Shown in pieces: positions 10,601 to 18,559 of a stretch of DNA of 64,000 nucleotides. The stretch is from Bacteroidota bacterium (GTDB lineage Bacteria > Bacteroidota > Bacteroidia > UBA8524), in assembly GCA_008933805.1 (NCBI GenBank), contig WBUH01000007.1, positions 1 through 64,000 of the forward strand, read 5' to 3'. Position numbers and translations under genes: made by a program. Within the stretch, counting starts at the first letter, position 1. The number at the start of each line of letters is the position of its first letter. The notes beneath the pieces were generated by a model. That model was not told where the DNA came from. It was given only the letters and a program-made list of their open reading frames with translations, and made no database searches.

Positions 10601-11876
10601 CGGTTCAATTGTAGGTTGCAATACCATTAACTCAATGGTTACCACCAGCAATGCGCCAATAGGTATCAGAGAGTATTATGGCGACGGAACTTCAAGTATT
10701 TATGCTAACTGTATATTTAATATGCACACAGCCATTGACTTGAAGGGTATAGGCGCTGCTCCACAATTACCAGCATTGTACAATAACTATATGTATAATT
10801 ATTCGACATTTGGTATACACAACAACAACTACGGTGGTGCCATTGGCGGCCCCGGTGGTGCTGTTAATGCCGGTAGAAATACATTTATGAGTAACGATGG
10901 TGCTTTAGGTGGTGCTATTGATATCTTCTCTGCACCGGGCATTACTGAGGGTGGAAACTTTGGGGTACTGTTTACTGTGGGCGTTGCAACAACCACAAAC
11001 CCTGACCAATTCTACTCTACAGCAGCCTGCGGACATCAAATCCAAAACACTTATGCTAATAACCAGCTGGATAAATACAACGTTTGCGATAACTACAACT
11101 TGCAACAATGGATATCTCCGTTGGTTGCCGGTGGATATACAGTAGGTACTCCGGCACAACCGTTTACTACAGCCACACTAAATGAAGCCTTGAAAAACGG
11201 TGAAAACCAAGTGATAGGCGGTATTACTGCCTTTATGCTAAAAGGCGGTGAGGTTGCCAAACAAACGGCCGATGCGGTATTAGCTTCTGAAATGGAGAAA
11301 AACTTAGCCGCTTCGCTAATTGTGTACAATTTCATCACAATTTCGCAACCGGCACTGGCTGCAACTTATCTAAACTCAGCAGAATTAAGCTCAATTGATG
11401 CTGACCTAAGGTTTGTGTTGAACACCGAAATAATGTTGGCTACAGATGCCAAACTTGACGGTGGCCAAGTGGGAAGGCTTAAACAAATTGATGATAGTGA
11501 AGTACGCTACAGTTCTCTTGCCAGAGAGGTAGTACAAGCCATTAACGGCGATCACGATTATAAGTTTGCAAAAATGCCCGACCCTGAGTTTGCAACCGTT
11601 GATAATAAGTTGGACCGTAAAGCAAACAGCATGGTTGTTTATCCTGTTCCGGCTTCGCAACAAATTACGTTGAAACATAATGTAAGAAATGCTAACGTAC
11701 AGGGCATTAAGATAGTTTCGGCTATCGGCACTGAAGTTACATCGTTTACATACACTACAAATGCAGGCGAAATAAGCATTGATATTTCAACGCTTTCTCC
11801 CGGTATTTATACCGTAATACTTGCTACTGATGATACTAATACTCCGTTTATGAACAGCCGCTTCATTAAGCAGTAA
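4671..11876 (+). CDS. Giant secreted PKD/beta-helix protein with T9SS C-terminal sorting domain
   Basis: This 2401-residue protein begins with a signal peptide (MKHKFSIFSWLMLFLLFTLQ). The first PKD domain (about residues 45-115) has the classical WTFGDGG and HTYTTPGTYTVTLTA. Many further PKD- and Ig-like modules follow to about residue 1640, several with paired cysteines. Residues about 1670-2100 look like a right-handed parallel beta-helix (short repeating I-x-N-N/D-x-I units such as ISGNTF and VTIEDNTIKL). A linker leads to a type-A T9SS sorting domain in the last 80 residues (VVYPVPASQQITL ... GIYTVILATDD ... RFIKQ). It is therefore exported through Sec and T9SS and anchored to or released from the outer membrane. 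The likely role is adhesion, or binding or cleavage of a polymer; no catalytic site is evident. A single-gene unit closed by the terminator at 11903. Confidence 0.9.
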   Translation: MKHKFSIFSWLMLFLLFTLQPLRGNSGYSERLGVESYTLMESPPAVGFTYTTNGGCAPVIVQFYSQLSGPSYSWTFGDGGTSPDCNPIHTYTTPGTYTVTLTATGGTYTTTITVGAVPVVTFGGDSVSCQGDVKSYTATSTIPAASYSWNPIGGILGPNTASSATITWTSYGINYIDYTITTAQGCTKVFRYKVKVIPPPMVNLPCCEEPKRDTIKNPNSVVVNPPHNEFEPGGKEPCSVCAGSYSCYQGSVDPLFGIAGDFTWNWSITNGTIVSISPDSTKCCVVWGSSGIGKIKLTITHKIYGCQTVRDCEVTINPGIVPMLAITGACMYTPVDFDASGTTPLSDVDHFFWEFGDGYTQTTTDAFTTHEYDFAGTYTATVTITTKEGCEYKVSKTFKINSGSRPVIECPGTVCEGSRQCYTTTHITGATYIWTVTGDVSHTAVGNEVCVTWGTGPVGKVEVKVLGGGYTCTNTVSVEVPIVSSTIPVFGPDYICFSSSSLDVSTTNYSGACYIWKVNGIIQPAATNVLTFNPMFYGTVLNIEVEVDFGLGCCHGKGTKTVTRLPEYTMIPPGDACIGQMVTYNLFFPAGIPTPPVAWSVKGGHIVASSPTSVTIVWDEVGTGKITAGNNTPTQYCNDKNNNTWDVKVWAKAVGEAISGPKLVCAGTTETYYHGFESPTVSAVMTVGGGPIVTPGLYSSDVSFPASITVPTTYVLAVTYNLGALPGCDSTVYDTVVAIPIAIPTFSTIAHQCEGDIVTYNASNIDSNYYEWEVIGGSVLSHTYTGTNLSITVQWNSTVTSSITVKNKVCGTSNSQAVTVNGKPVVIITASDVDCSVPFRTLRVAPVWASYSWSTGSVTNTTNIGLPGTYSVTISNGVCSNTGSISIPVVVPTPPDITSFTVTSSPYMFCPKYNTICGNVTPGTGSIASYSWSFSGFTTSSSSLPCPAVALSAMPGPSTGTWFLTVTDIYGCHDTMSGSLMDSCVIDTSGYDPWDPDTPCTSVATFGISYDPCTGQFTSTGTNYSAVLWNFGDNTWGSGFNPTHFYTSPCSKTVLCYVTDIFNCTKVFTFTISVPYVFHNLGVTAANSPCTGATSVSATGLSICPGSGLTPTYTWSVMPTGTTSVIYSVTTTSSTLAVGSITSIPNGNYDVTVVMNVSGCTRTVNGHFDKGGLKADFVSCGGCDGSPLTFIDQSIPYTAPLIKWEWTFTGPTTVTSFLRNPTVILSAGWYTVSLKVTDNVPCTNTHTTSVYIEPPFVPGDILVNGISTPSGTKFTICPGSSYTLTAPPGLTYTWSNGSIINTTSVTEQGDYYVTVTDSNNCVAKVGPIKFRYKPAPEAIIQYSGNQCAPRLLRAFTGIGYTYNWSYPPGPSTSTQPYITLNTSGLVTLSVSNLHGCSATTTQNYTVYPTPTAVINYPTPYCGTPVTLNGNPSGGTTPYTHVWNNGSTASTTVANQPGLYKYKVKDVNGCVAEASLDLQPALPPGMDLLPHGCYDVCGPVNFCTGTMPWGWTGQWFLGAMPYGPMIPQGGTIATTFASSGTYVLHYTPVNPMISCPAVSKPITINITALPTFSIIAPSAPAYICVGGSDSVLLKVDSCNYLQFTYTWYKGTTIVGTGCNFYATDSGTYTVRIAKNPCCYVDLSITIYGRNCCIETPNVPFHKILAPVTYTGNMYWEGTYYIDSVVTVLGPNAILDITNVDCIFGPNGTIVVTQGAFLRTNNSVLRPCKIDDIWKGISFVGSSAGWINQTTIKNAIIGVDVIGNPQGVRLTDNSFIKCQIGAQLTNSFLQQSISGNTFEIDETQLPYPATPNDYWGIKMYGTDMTGLIAQNDFRHVEPQNTLNRYFGVYGDASSFTVSENHFNDMFRSIDITNNSNVVTIEDNTIKLNKLKTSYDIYQIRNTNCLKPVLIYENEMDNGLADNSFAGAIYCANTIRTHIKDNKINGHSVGIMASNTDDIHIATNEITNSMNLGIGLMSTRGSIVGCNTINSMVTTSNAPIGIREYYGDGTSSIYANCIFNMHTAIDLKGIGAAPQLPALYNNYMYNYSTFGIHNNNYGGAIGGPGGAVNAGRNTFMSNDGALGGAIDIFSAPGITEGGNFGVLFTVGVATTTNPDQFYSTAACGHQIQNTYANNQLDKYNVCDNYNLQQWISPLVAGGYTVGTPAQPFTTATLNEALKNGENQVIGGITAFMLKGGEVAKQTADAVLASEMEKNLAASLIVYNFITISQPALAATYLNSAELSSIDADLRFVLNTEIMLATDAKLDGGQVGRLKQIDDSEVRYSSLAREVVQAINGDHDYKFAKMPDPEFATVDNKLDRKANSMVVYPVPASQQITLKHNVRNANVQGIKIVSAIGTEVTSFTYTTNAGEISIDISTLSPGIYTVILATDDTNTPFMNSRFIKQ

Positions 11877-11902
11877 TACACTCATCATCCTGCTTTGACA
11901 GT

Positions 11903-11934
11903 AAAAGCTGCCCTCAAAAGGGGCAGCTTTTTTT
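11903..11934 (+). terminator. Intrinsic terminator after the giant T9SS protein
   Basis: An 11-bp stem (aaaagctgccc / gggcagctttt) with a loop of about 7 nt is followed by a run of T, starting 27 bases after the stop codon at 11876. Confidence 0.88.
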
Positions 11935-12084
11935 ATACCCTATACTATCTTTTAGTATCAGCCGTTTGTTAAATTTGAATGACAATGATTTGAGTGATTA
12001 ACAAACAGATATTATCAAAATGCTAGCCAATATTTTCAATACCCAACACGCTGTATTACAAACCATTAACAAGTTGGTATCTTT

Positions 12085-12116
12085 TTTGTATTTCAATGTA
12101 AATTGATGTAATCTTG
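12085..12116 (+). promoter_or_regulatory. Bacteroidota-type promoter of the small secreted-protein gene
   Basis: TTTG at 12085-12088, a 20-nt spacer, then TAATCTTG at 12109-12116 (consensus TAnnTTTG, 7 of 8). It ends 10 bases before the ATG at 12127, so the leader would be very short. It may also feed the efflux operon downstream, since no terminator separates them. Confidence 0.65.
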
Positions 12117-12126
12117 CATACCTAAA

Positions 12127-12549
12127 ATGATAAGGGTACTGGCAAAATATCTCATATCTTTTTTTATCCTATTGTTGTGCGGCAATAGTAATCCTGCTAT
12201 TCCGTCACACCAAGACAGTGCGCAGTATTCTTCGGTAAATGATTACAGAACAGGCGAGTTTGTAAACCTTAACGAAGCCTTTCACAGCGCAACATTTTCA
12301 AAAAAACCTTATACACCAGGTACCAAAAGACTTCATCACGATTTAATCGCTCCGATTTTTGAAAATGAAGAAGAAGACAAACTAACCCACGCAAAAAAGT
12401 ATTTAAACAGTAATAACTACTTTATTCCTCTTTTCTCTATCAACACTTCTCCCTATCACATCAACTTCACAAGTCAAGTCTCTTATCCCAATAATAATCT
12501 ATCTGAACACACACACCGTCATATTGCATTCGGTGTATTCAGGATATGA
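12127..12549 (+). CDS. Small secreted hypothetical protein upstream of the RND operon
   Basis: This 140-residue protein has a signal peptide (MIRVLAKYLISFFILLLCGN) and a mature part rich in His, Ser and Asn with no motif I recognise. The start is set by the good promoter 10 bases upstream. It ends 172 bases before the efflux adaptor, on the same strand and without a terminator between. In Bacteroidota, short secreted proteins of this kind sometimes accompany RND systems, but nothing in the sequence assigns it a task. It could be a metal- or stress-responsive periplasmic protein (the His-rich end suggests this, weakly). Confidence 0.6.
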   Translation: MIRVLAKYLISFFILLLCGNSNPAIPSHQDSAQYSSVNDYRTGEFVNLNEAFHSATFSKKPYTPGTKRLHHDLIAPIFENEEEDKLTHAKKYLNSNNYFIPLFSINTSPYHINFTSQVSYPNNNLSEHTHRHIAFGVFRI

Positions 12550-12628
12550 TGATGTTAATCCATAAGGCTCAAACTTCAAGCCTTTAACTCCACTATCTAC
12601 GTTCATTTATAAGAGTACCTATTCGTCG

Positions 12629-12645
12629 TCGGTGTATCGCACCGA
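12629..12645. promoter_or_regulatory. Short inverted repeat in the RND operon leader
   Basis: TCGGTG-tatcg-CACCGA is a perfect 6-bp inverted repeat 77 bases before the adaptor start. A second weaker one (gtgtg...cacac) lies just downstream near 12656-12675. Either could be an operator or a leader hairpin. No regulator gene adjoins the operon. Confidence 0.3.
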
Positions 12646-12721
12646 GTGATGACGCGTGTGTTTATGCTTCACACCTCTTAAAAAGCATTCCAACGAAATA
12701 ACATCTTAAAAAATAAAATTT

Positions 12722-13804
12722 ATGAGAAAAACTCTCATGTTTATGGGCTTGTGCGCATTGTTGTGCTATACAAGCTGCAAAACAAAAGACGAAGTAAAAG
12801 AAGAGGAAACTAAGTTTATTGTAACCAGTGTATTGAAAAAAGATACGCTTACTACCAGAGAGTACGTGTGCCAAATCCATGCTATTCAACACATTGAATT
12901 AAGAGCCCTTGAAAGAGGTTACCTGCAAAAAATTTATGTTGACGAAGGACAGTTTGTAAAAGAAGGGCAAATGATGTTTCAGATTATGCCCGCTCTTTAC
13001 CAAGCTGAACAGCAAAAGGCGCAAGCCGAAGCCAACTTTGCTGAAATTGAATACCTGAATACCAAGGCATTGGCCGATAGTAATGTGGTATCTAAAAACG
13101 AATTGGCAATGGCAAAAGCCAAGTACGATGAGGCAAAAGCTAAACTATTGCTGGCAAGTGTGCATTTAGGATTTACTGAAATACGTGCTCCCTTTAGCGG
13201 TATTATGGACCGATTTCATGTGAGGCAGGGTAGCCTTTTAGAGGAGGGGGATTTGCTTACTATTCTTTCTGATAACAGTAAAATGTGGGTGTATTTTAAT
13301 GTGCCCGAGGCCGAATATTTGGACTACAAAAGCCATTTGACAAAAGATAGTTTGTTTAAAGTGAACCTGTTGATGGCTAACCAACAAAAGTTTGAATTTA
13401 CAGGGGTGGTTGAAACGATTGAAGCTGATTTTAATAACGAAACCGGAAATATTGCATTTAGGGCCACATTCCCCAACCCCAAAGCCCTGCTTAGGCATGG
13501 ACAAACGGGCAATATATTAATGACTGCCCCCATGAGAAATGCCTTATTAATTCCTCAAAAAGCTACGTTCGAAATTCTTGAAAAACGCTACGTGTTTGTA
13601 GTAGATAAAGACAATGTGGTGAGGCAACGCGAAATAACCGTTAGTGCTGAAATGCCCGACATTTATGTGGTGAAAAGCGGTTTAAAAGAAAACGAAAGAA
13701 TACTGCTGGAAGGCATACGGAAGGTAAAGGATAAAGATAAAATTACCTGCGAGTATGAAGAGCCAAACAAGGTGTTCCAACACTTGAAAGTATATGTTGA
13801 GTAG
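12722..13804 (+). CDS. RND efflux periplasmic adaptor (membrane-fusion) lipoprotein, MexA/AcrA family
   Basis: This 360-residue protein has a lipoprotein signal (hydrophobic segment ending in YTSC, then charged residues), which places it in the periplasm, lipid-anchored. The order of domains is typical: a first barrel/lipoyl half (about 45-90, LRALERGYLQKIYVDEGQ, the classical RVxGxLxKVxVxEGxxVKxGQ region), a short alpha-hairpin (about 95-145), the second lipoyl half (EIRAPFSGIMDRFHVRQGSLL), a beta-barrel, and a membrane-proximal domain at the end. It bridges the inner-membrane pump encoded 24 bases downstream to the outer-membrane channel. At 360 residues it is normal for the family. The substrate cannot be told from the sequence. 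Confidence 0.93.
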   Translation: MRKTLMFMGLCALLCYTSCKTKDEVKEEETKFIVTSVLKKDTLTTREYVCQIHAIQHIELRALERGYLQKIYVDEGQFVKEGQMMFQIMPALYQAEQQKAQAEANFAEIEYLNTKALADSNVVSKNELAMAKAKYDEAKAKLLLASVHLGFTEIRAPFSGIMDRFHVRQGSLLEEGDLLTILSDNSKMWVYFNVPEAEYLDYKSHLTKDSLFKVNLLMANQQKFEFTGVVETIEADFNNETGNIAFRATFPNPKALLRHGQTGNILMTAPMRNALLIPQKATFEILEKRYVFVVDKDNVVRQREITVSAEMPDIYVVKSGLKENERILLEGIRKVKDKDKITCEYEEPNKVFQHLKVYVE

Positions 13805-13827
13805 TGTAATGATAAAAGAAGAAGCAA

Positions 13828-16800
13828 ATGTTTAATAAATTTATTCATAGGCCCGTACTAGCTATAGTAATATCACTTGTTATTATATTCCTAGGTACGC
13901 TGGCCATTGAAACGCTGCCTACATCACAATTTCCCGAAGTTGCACCCCCCGTAGTAATGGTGAGTGCATCCTACCCCGGTGCCAGTGCAAAATCGCTTAC
14001 TGAATCAGTTATTATTCCCCTTGAGCAAGCCATCAACGGTGCTTGGGGTATGCGCTACATGGCCTCCGATGCCACCAGCGCGGGTGAAGCCAACATACAG
14101 GTGATTTTCAATCCCGGTACTGATATCAACCAAGCACTCGTGCAGGTATCCAACCGTGTGGAGCAGGTGAGAAACCGCCTCCCCGATTTAGTGCAGCGCG
14201 AAGGCGTGGTGATTACTCCTGTAATTCCCAGTATGCTTATGTATGTAAACCTTTACAGCAAGGATACCAGTGCCAACATGAAATTCCTGTTCAACTATGC
14301 AGGGGTAAACATGGTACCTGAACTGCAAAGGATAAACGGTATAGGCCAAGTAAGAATATTGGGTAGCCGCCAGTACGCAATGCGTGTATGGCTGAATCCC
14401 GACCGTATGCGTGCTTACAACATCTCTCCCGATGAGGTAATGGAAGCACTGGCCGACCAAAGTATTATCGGTAAGCCCGGTAGGATTGGCCGTGGCGACG
14501 GTAGCAGAGCCGAAGCCCTTGAGTATGTATTGGCTTACTCTGACCGTTTTAACGACCCTAAACAATATGAAAACGTTATTGTAAAAGCCAACCCCGAAGG
14601 TGAGATTTTAAGGCTAAAAGATATTGCCACGGTTAACTTAGGTAGTGAGTACTACGATATTTACTCCAACATGAACGGCCACCCCTCGGCTGCGATTGTA
14701 TTAAAGCAAACATACGGTAGTAACGCCAGCGAGGTAATTAAAGAAGTAAAAGCCAAGTTAGAAGAGTTAAAAGGCTCATTTCCTCCGGGTATGGAATACG
14801 AGGTGAGTTACGACGTTTCTAACTTCTTGGATGCCTCTATTGAAAACGTAATCCATACCCTGCGCGATGCTTTTATCCTTGTGGCGTTGGTAGTATTTAT
14901 TTTCTTGGGTGATTGGCGTTCTACCCTTATCCCAACCTTAGCCGTTCCTATATCACTGGTAGGAGCTTTCTTCTTTGTGCAGTTGTTTGGGCTAACCATT
15001 AACATGATTACCCTGTTTGCGCTTGTACTGGCCATTGGTATAGTGGTGGATGATGCTATTGTGGTGGTAGAGGCCGTCCATGCCAAAATGGAAGAAGAAC
15101 CTCACCTCTCCCCTTACAATGCAGTAAAAAAAGTGCTCGGTGAAATTAGCGGTGCTGTTATCGCCATTACACTGCTAATGGTATCTGTGTTTGTTCCTGT
15201 ATCCTTTATGACAGGCCCCGTGGGAACCTTTTACCGGCAATTTTCAATCACCATGGCCTCTTCTATCGTGCTCTCTGGTATTGTGGCCCTTACGGTAACC
15301 CCCGTGCTGTGTGCAATGATTTTGAGGAATACCCACGGAAAACCTAAAAAGAAAACTTGGCTTAACCGCGCACTTGACGGGTTTAACCGCGGCTTTGAAA
15401 AACTTACAGGCAAATACGTTTGGTTGCTGCGTTTAATTGCACACCGACGCATAGTTACCTTCGCGTTTTTTGCGCTGTTTGCATTAGGTATCTTCTTTAT
15501 ATCAAACAGCTTACCTACAGGGTTTATCCCAAGCGAAGACCAAGGGATGCTGTATGCCATTATACAAACCCCTCCGGGCTCAACCCTTGAACGAACCAAC
15601 GACTTATCGAACAAGTTAGAAGAACACATCTTATCGGTTGAGGGAGTAAAATCGGTTTCGTCCATTGCAGGGTATGAAGTACTTACCGAAGGACGGGGCT
15701 CAAACGCGGGTACTTGTCTTATCAACCTAAAACCTTGGTCGGAGCGAAAACACACAGTGGTTGAAATTATTGAAGAACTGGAGGAAAAAGCCAAAGACAT
15801 TCCCGGTGCGACCATTGAATTTTTTGACCCTCCGGCTGTACCCGGCTTTGGTGCTGCGGGCGGATTTGCTTTACAGTTGTTGGACAAAACCAACTCAGGC
15901 GACTACAAAGAGTTGGAAAAGGTTACCACTGATTTTATGAGCGAGTTGAAAAAACGTAAAGAGCTTACAGGCTTATTTACCTTTTTTATCGCCAATTATC
16001 CGCAATACGAAATTGAAATTGATAACCAACTGGCCATGCAAAAGGGTGTAACCATTGGCAATGCCATGAATACGCTCTCTATTTACGTGGGAAGTACCTA
16101 CGAGTTGGGTTTCATCAAATACCAACGTTTCTTTAAAGTGTTTGTGCAGGCCGCTCCCGAATACCGTAGGCTGCCAACGGATGTAATGAACCTGTTTGTG
16201 AAGAACGATAAAGAAGAGATGGTGCCCTTTTCAGCCTTTATGAAAATAAAGAAAACACAAGGGCCTAACGAGATTAACCGATACAACATGTACAATACCG
16301 CCGGTATTAGAGGGGGGCCTGCCAATGGATTTAGTAGCGGTGAAGCCATAAAAGCCGTACAAGAAGTTGCCGCCCAAACCCTACCCCACGGATATGATAT
16401 TGACTGGGCAGCATTGTCGTACGATGAAACAAGACGCGGAAACGAAGCCATTTACATTTTCATTATCGTGTTGGTGTTTGTGTACTTTGTACTGGCCGCA
16501 CAATACGAGAGCTTTATTATCCCATTGGCCGTTGTTTTCTCATTACCTGCGGGTGTTTTCGGTTCATTCTTACTGATTAAAGGTTTAGGACTGGCCAATG
16601 ACATTTACGCTCAAGTAGGGCTGGTAATGCTGGTTGGTTTGTTGGGTAAAAACGCGGTGCTTATTGTTGAGTTTGCCGTACAAAAACACCGGCAAGGAGC
16701 CTCCGTGCTCGAAGCTGCCATTGAAGGTGCTAAAGTACGTTTCCGTCCTATCCTTATGACCTCGTTTGCGTTTATCGCCGGCCTTATTCCGCTGGTGATT

Positions 16801-17037
16801 GCTCACGGTGCAGGTGCTATTGGTAACCGTACCATAGGGTCGTCAGCACTGGGTGGTATGCTTTTCGGTACCATCTTCGGGGTAATTATCGTGCCCGGTT
16901 TGTATTTCATTTTCGGCTCTCTTGCCTCAGGACGCAAACTGATAAAAGACGAGGAAGACGATTCGCTCACCGAAAACCTAACCCATTCATTAGACCATTT
17001 TCCGCAACCCGATAGTGAAGGCAATGACAATAAATAA
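13828..17037 (+). CDS. RND multidrug efflux pump, HAE1 family (AcrB/MexB-like)
   Basis: At 1069 residues this is full length for an HAE1 pump. It begins with the canonical first helix (FIHRPVLAIVISLVIIFLG), followed by a porter loop, TM2-6, a second half with the same plan, and a charged C-terminal tail. The proton-relay residues are in place: Asp408 and Asp409 in TM4 (GIVVDDAIVVVEA) and Lys941 in TM10 (LLGKNAVLIVEFA). The porter domain keeps PTSQFPEVAPPVV and the FIPSEDQG region. It therefore exchanges protons for hydrophobic or amphiphilic compounds across the inner membrane, taking them from the periplasm. It is the second gene of a three-gene operon; its end overlaps the start of the channel gene, indicating translational coupling. 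Confidence 0.96.
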   Translation: MFNKFIHRPVLAIVISLVIIFLGTLAIETLPTSQFPEVAPPVVMVSASYPGASAKSLTESVIIPLEQAINGAWGMRYMASDATSAGEANIQVIFNPGTDINQALVQVSNRVEQVRNRLPDLVQREGVVITPVIPSMLMYVNLYSKDTSANMKFLFNYAGVNMVPELQRINGIGQVRILGSRQYAMRVWLNPDRMRAYNISPDEVMEALADQSIIGKPGRIGRGDGSRAEALEYVLAYSDRFNDPKQYENVIVKANPEGEILRLKDIATVNLGSEYYDIYSNMNGHPSAAIVLKQTYGSNASEVIKEVKAKLEELKGSFPPGMEYEVSYDVSNFLDASIENVIHTLRDAFILVALVVFIFLGDWRSTLIPTLAVPISLVGAFFFVQLFGLTINMITLFALVLAIGIVVDDAIVVVEAVHAKMEEEPHLSPYNAVKKVLGEISGAVIAITLLMVSVFVPVSFMTGPVGTFYRQFSITMASSIVLSGIVALTVTPVLCAMILRNTHGKPKKKTWLNRALDGFNRGFEKLTGKYVWLLRLIAHRRIVTFAFFALFALGIFFISNSLPTGFIPSEDQGMLYAIIQTPPGSTLERTNDLSNKLEEHILSVEGVKSVSSIAGYEVLTEGRGSNAGTCLINLKPWSERKHTVVEIIEELEEKAKDIPGATIEFFDPPAVPGFGAAGGFALQLLDKTNSGDYKELEKVTTDFMSELKKRKELTGLFTFFIANYPQYEIEIDNQLAMQKGVTIGNAMNTLSIYVGSTYELGFIKYQRFFKVFVQAAPEYRRLPTDVMNLFVKNDKEEMVPFSAFMKIKKTQGPNEINRYNMYNTAGIRGGPANGFSSGEAIKAVQEVAAQTLPHGYDIDWAALSYDETRRGNEAIYIFIIVLVFVYFVLAAQYESFIIPLAVVFSLPAGVFGSFLLIKGLGLANDIYAQVGLVMLVGLLGKNAVLIVEFAVQKHRQGASVLEAAIEGAKVRFRPILMTSFAFIAGLIPLVIAHGAGAIGNRTIGSSALGGMLFGTIFGVIIVPGLYFIFGSLASGRKLIKDEEDDSLTENLTHSLDHFPQPDSEGNDNK

Positions 17038-18457
17038 CATATATAAACCCTTGGGGATTATCTGTATTGCGCTGATATACGCAAGTTGTAATATCCCCAC
17101 TATAGTTCAGAAAAAAGAGAATAAAACAGTGCCTGCCTCATACAACAGTGAGCAGGACACTGTTAACTCAGCAACGGTGAAATGGAAGGACTTTTTTACC
17201 GACCCTTACCTCATCGCCCTCATTGATACTGCAATAAAGAACAACCAAGAACTGAATATCACTTTGCAGGAAATTCAGGTATTGCAAAATGAAATACGGG
17301 CTAAACGAGGAGAATACCTACCCTTTGTTGGACTTGGCGGTGGTGCAGGTGCAGAGAAAACAGGCCGATACACCAGATTGGGAGCCATGGAAGCAACCAC
17401 CGAAATTGAACCCGGAAAGGAAATGCCCGACCCTGTGCCCGATTTCATGGTAACTGCAATGGCCTCGTGGGAACTGGATATTTGGAACAAGCTGCACAAT
17501 GCAAAAAAATCAGCGGTAACCAAATACCTATCGTCGGTAGAAGGAAGAAACTTCATGGTAACCTCGTTGGTGGCTGAAATTGCAAACTCATACTATGAGC
17601 TAATGGCATTGGATAACCAATTATCAATATTGCAAAGCAATATTCAGATACAGCAAGACGCTTTGGAAATTGTGAAACTGCAAAAAGATGCGGCCAAGGT
17701 TACCGAATTGGCAGTACGCAAATTTGAAGCCGAGGTATTTAAAAACCAAAGCCATCAGTTTTATATCCTACAAGCCATAAGGGAAACCGAAAACCGTATT
17801 AATTTTTTGGTAGGCCGATTCCCCCAGCCGGTGTTAAGGAACTCTCAATCGTTTAACGAATTAACTCCAACAATTGTTAAAGCCGGAATTCCATCACAGT
17901 TGTTGCAAAACCGACCTGATATTAAACAAGCTGAACTTGAACTGGTGGCTGCAAAGCTGGATATTAAAGTAGCAAAAGCCAACTTCTACCCTTCAGTAAG
18001 GCTTACTGCGGGTGTGGGGTTAAATGCCTTTAATCCGCAATATTTAGTAACCACACCGCAATCCCTTGCCTACTCGTTGGCCGGAGATTTGGTTGCCCCG
18101 CTAATTAACCGAAATGCCATCAAAGCCAGCTACAGCTCTGCCAACGCAAGGCAGGTTCAAGCTGCTTACAATTACGAGCAAACCATTTTAAAGGCTTACA
18201 TCGAGGTAGTGAACCAACTTTCTAACATCAACAACCTTGATACCAGCTATTCTCTAAAAGCATTGCAGGTGCAAGCCCTTACCCAATCCATCAACATCTC
18301 TACCAGCCTTTTTAAATCGGCCAGAGCAGATTACATGGAAGTACTGATGACCCAACGCGATGCCTTAGACTCAAGATTTGACCTTGTAGAAACCAAAATG
18401 CAACAAATGAAGGCAATGGTAAATATTTACCGCGCCTTAGGCGGCGGCTGGCGATAA
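17024..18457 (+). CDS. RND outer-membrane channel lipoprotein, OprM/NodT family
   Basis: This TolC-like channel protein has two repeated OEP modules of helical hairpins plus short strands (AKRGEYLPFVGLGGGAG in the first, AKANFYPSVRLTAGVGL in the second). The N-terminus ends in YASC, a lipobox. I prefer the ATG at 17024 (477 residues), which has GAAGG 6 bases upstream, over the in-frame GTG at 17015. Both overlap the pump gene, whose stop is at 17037. It completes the tripartite pump by forming the outer-membrane duct and periplasmic helical barrel. The last gene of the operon, it ends 22 bases before a terminator. Confidence 0.93.
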   Translation: MTINNIYKPLGIICIALIYASCNIPTIVQKKENKTVPASYNSEQDTVNSATVKWKDFFTDPYLIALIDTAIKNNQELNITLQEIQVLQNEIRAKRGEYLPFVGLGGGAGAEKTGRYTRLGAMEATTEIEPGKEMPDPVPDFMVTAMASWELDIWNKLHNAKKSAVTKYLSSVEGRNFMVTSLVAEIANSYYELMALDNQLSILQSNIQIQQDALEIVKLQKDAAKVTELAVRKFEAEVFKNQSHQFYILQAIRETENRINFLVGRFPQPVLRNSQSFNELTPTIVKAGIPSQLLQNRPDIKQAELELVAAKLDIKVAKANFYPSVRLTAGVGLNAFNPQYLVTTPQSLAYSLAGDLVAPLINRNAIKASYSSANARQVQAAYNYEQTILKAYIEVVNQLSNINNLDTSYSLKALQVQALTQSINISTSLFKSARADYMEVLMTQRDALDSRFDLVETKMQQMKAMVNIYRALGGGWR

Positions 18458-18479
18458 AGATTTATTGAATACACCTATA

Positions 18480-18514
18480 AGGGGCATTTTACGATTTTGT
18501 AAAGTGCCTCTTTT
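18480..18514 (+). terminator. Intrinsic terminator of the RND efflux operon
   Basis: The arms aggggcattttac and gtaaagtgcctct pair with a single mismatch around a 6-nt loop and are followed by TTTT. The right edge lies within 6 bases of the first fragment of the repeat family that starts the neighbouring cluster. Confidence 0.85.
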
Positions 18515-18518
18515 ATTT

Positions 18519-18549
18519 ATACGCAGGTGATAATTTTGAATACGACCCC
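18519..18549 (-). repeat. Fragment of the immunity-cluster repeat (outer 30 bp only)
   Basis: tatacgcaggtgataatttt plus a degenerate gaatacgacccc matches the outer end of the full repeat units found at 19238-19404 and later. It sits 10 bases beyond the stop codon of the gene at 18560, as in the other copies. It marks the left edge of the cluster and abuts the efflux-operon terminator. Confidence 0.7.
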
Positions 18550-18559
18550 ACCCGATTAT

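Noticed and set aside
17015-17037. GTG at 17015 as the start of the outer-membrane channel gene
   Set aside because: The in-frame ATG three codons later (17024) has a GAAGG at good spacing and still overlaps the pump gene, so it is the better start.
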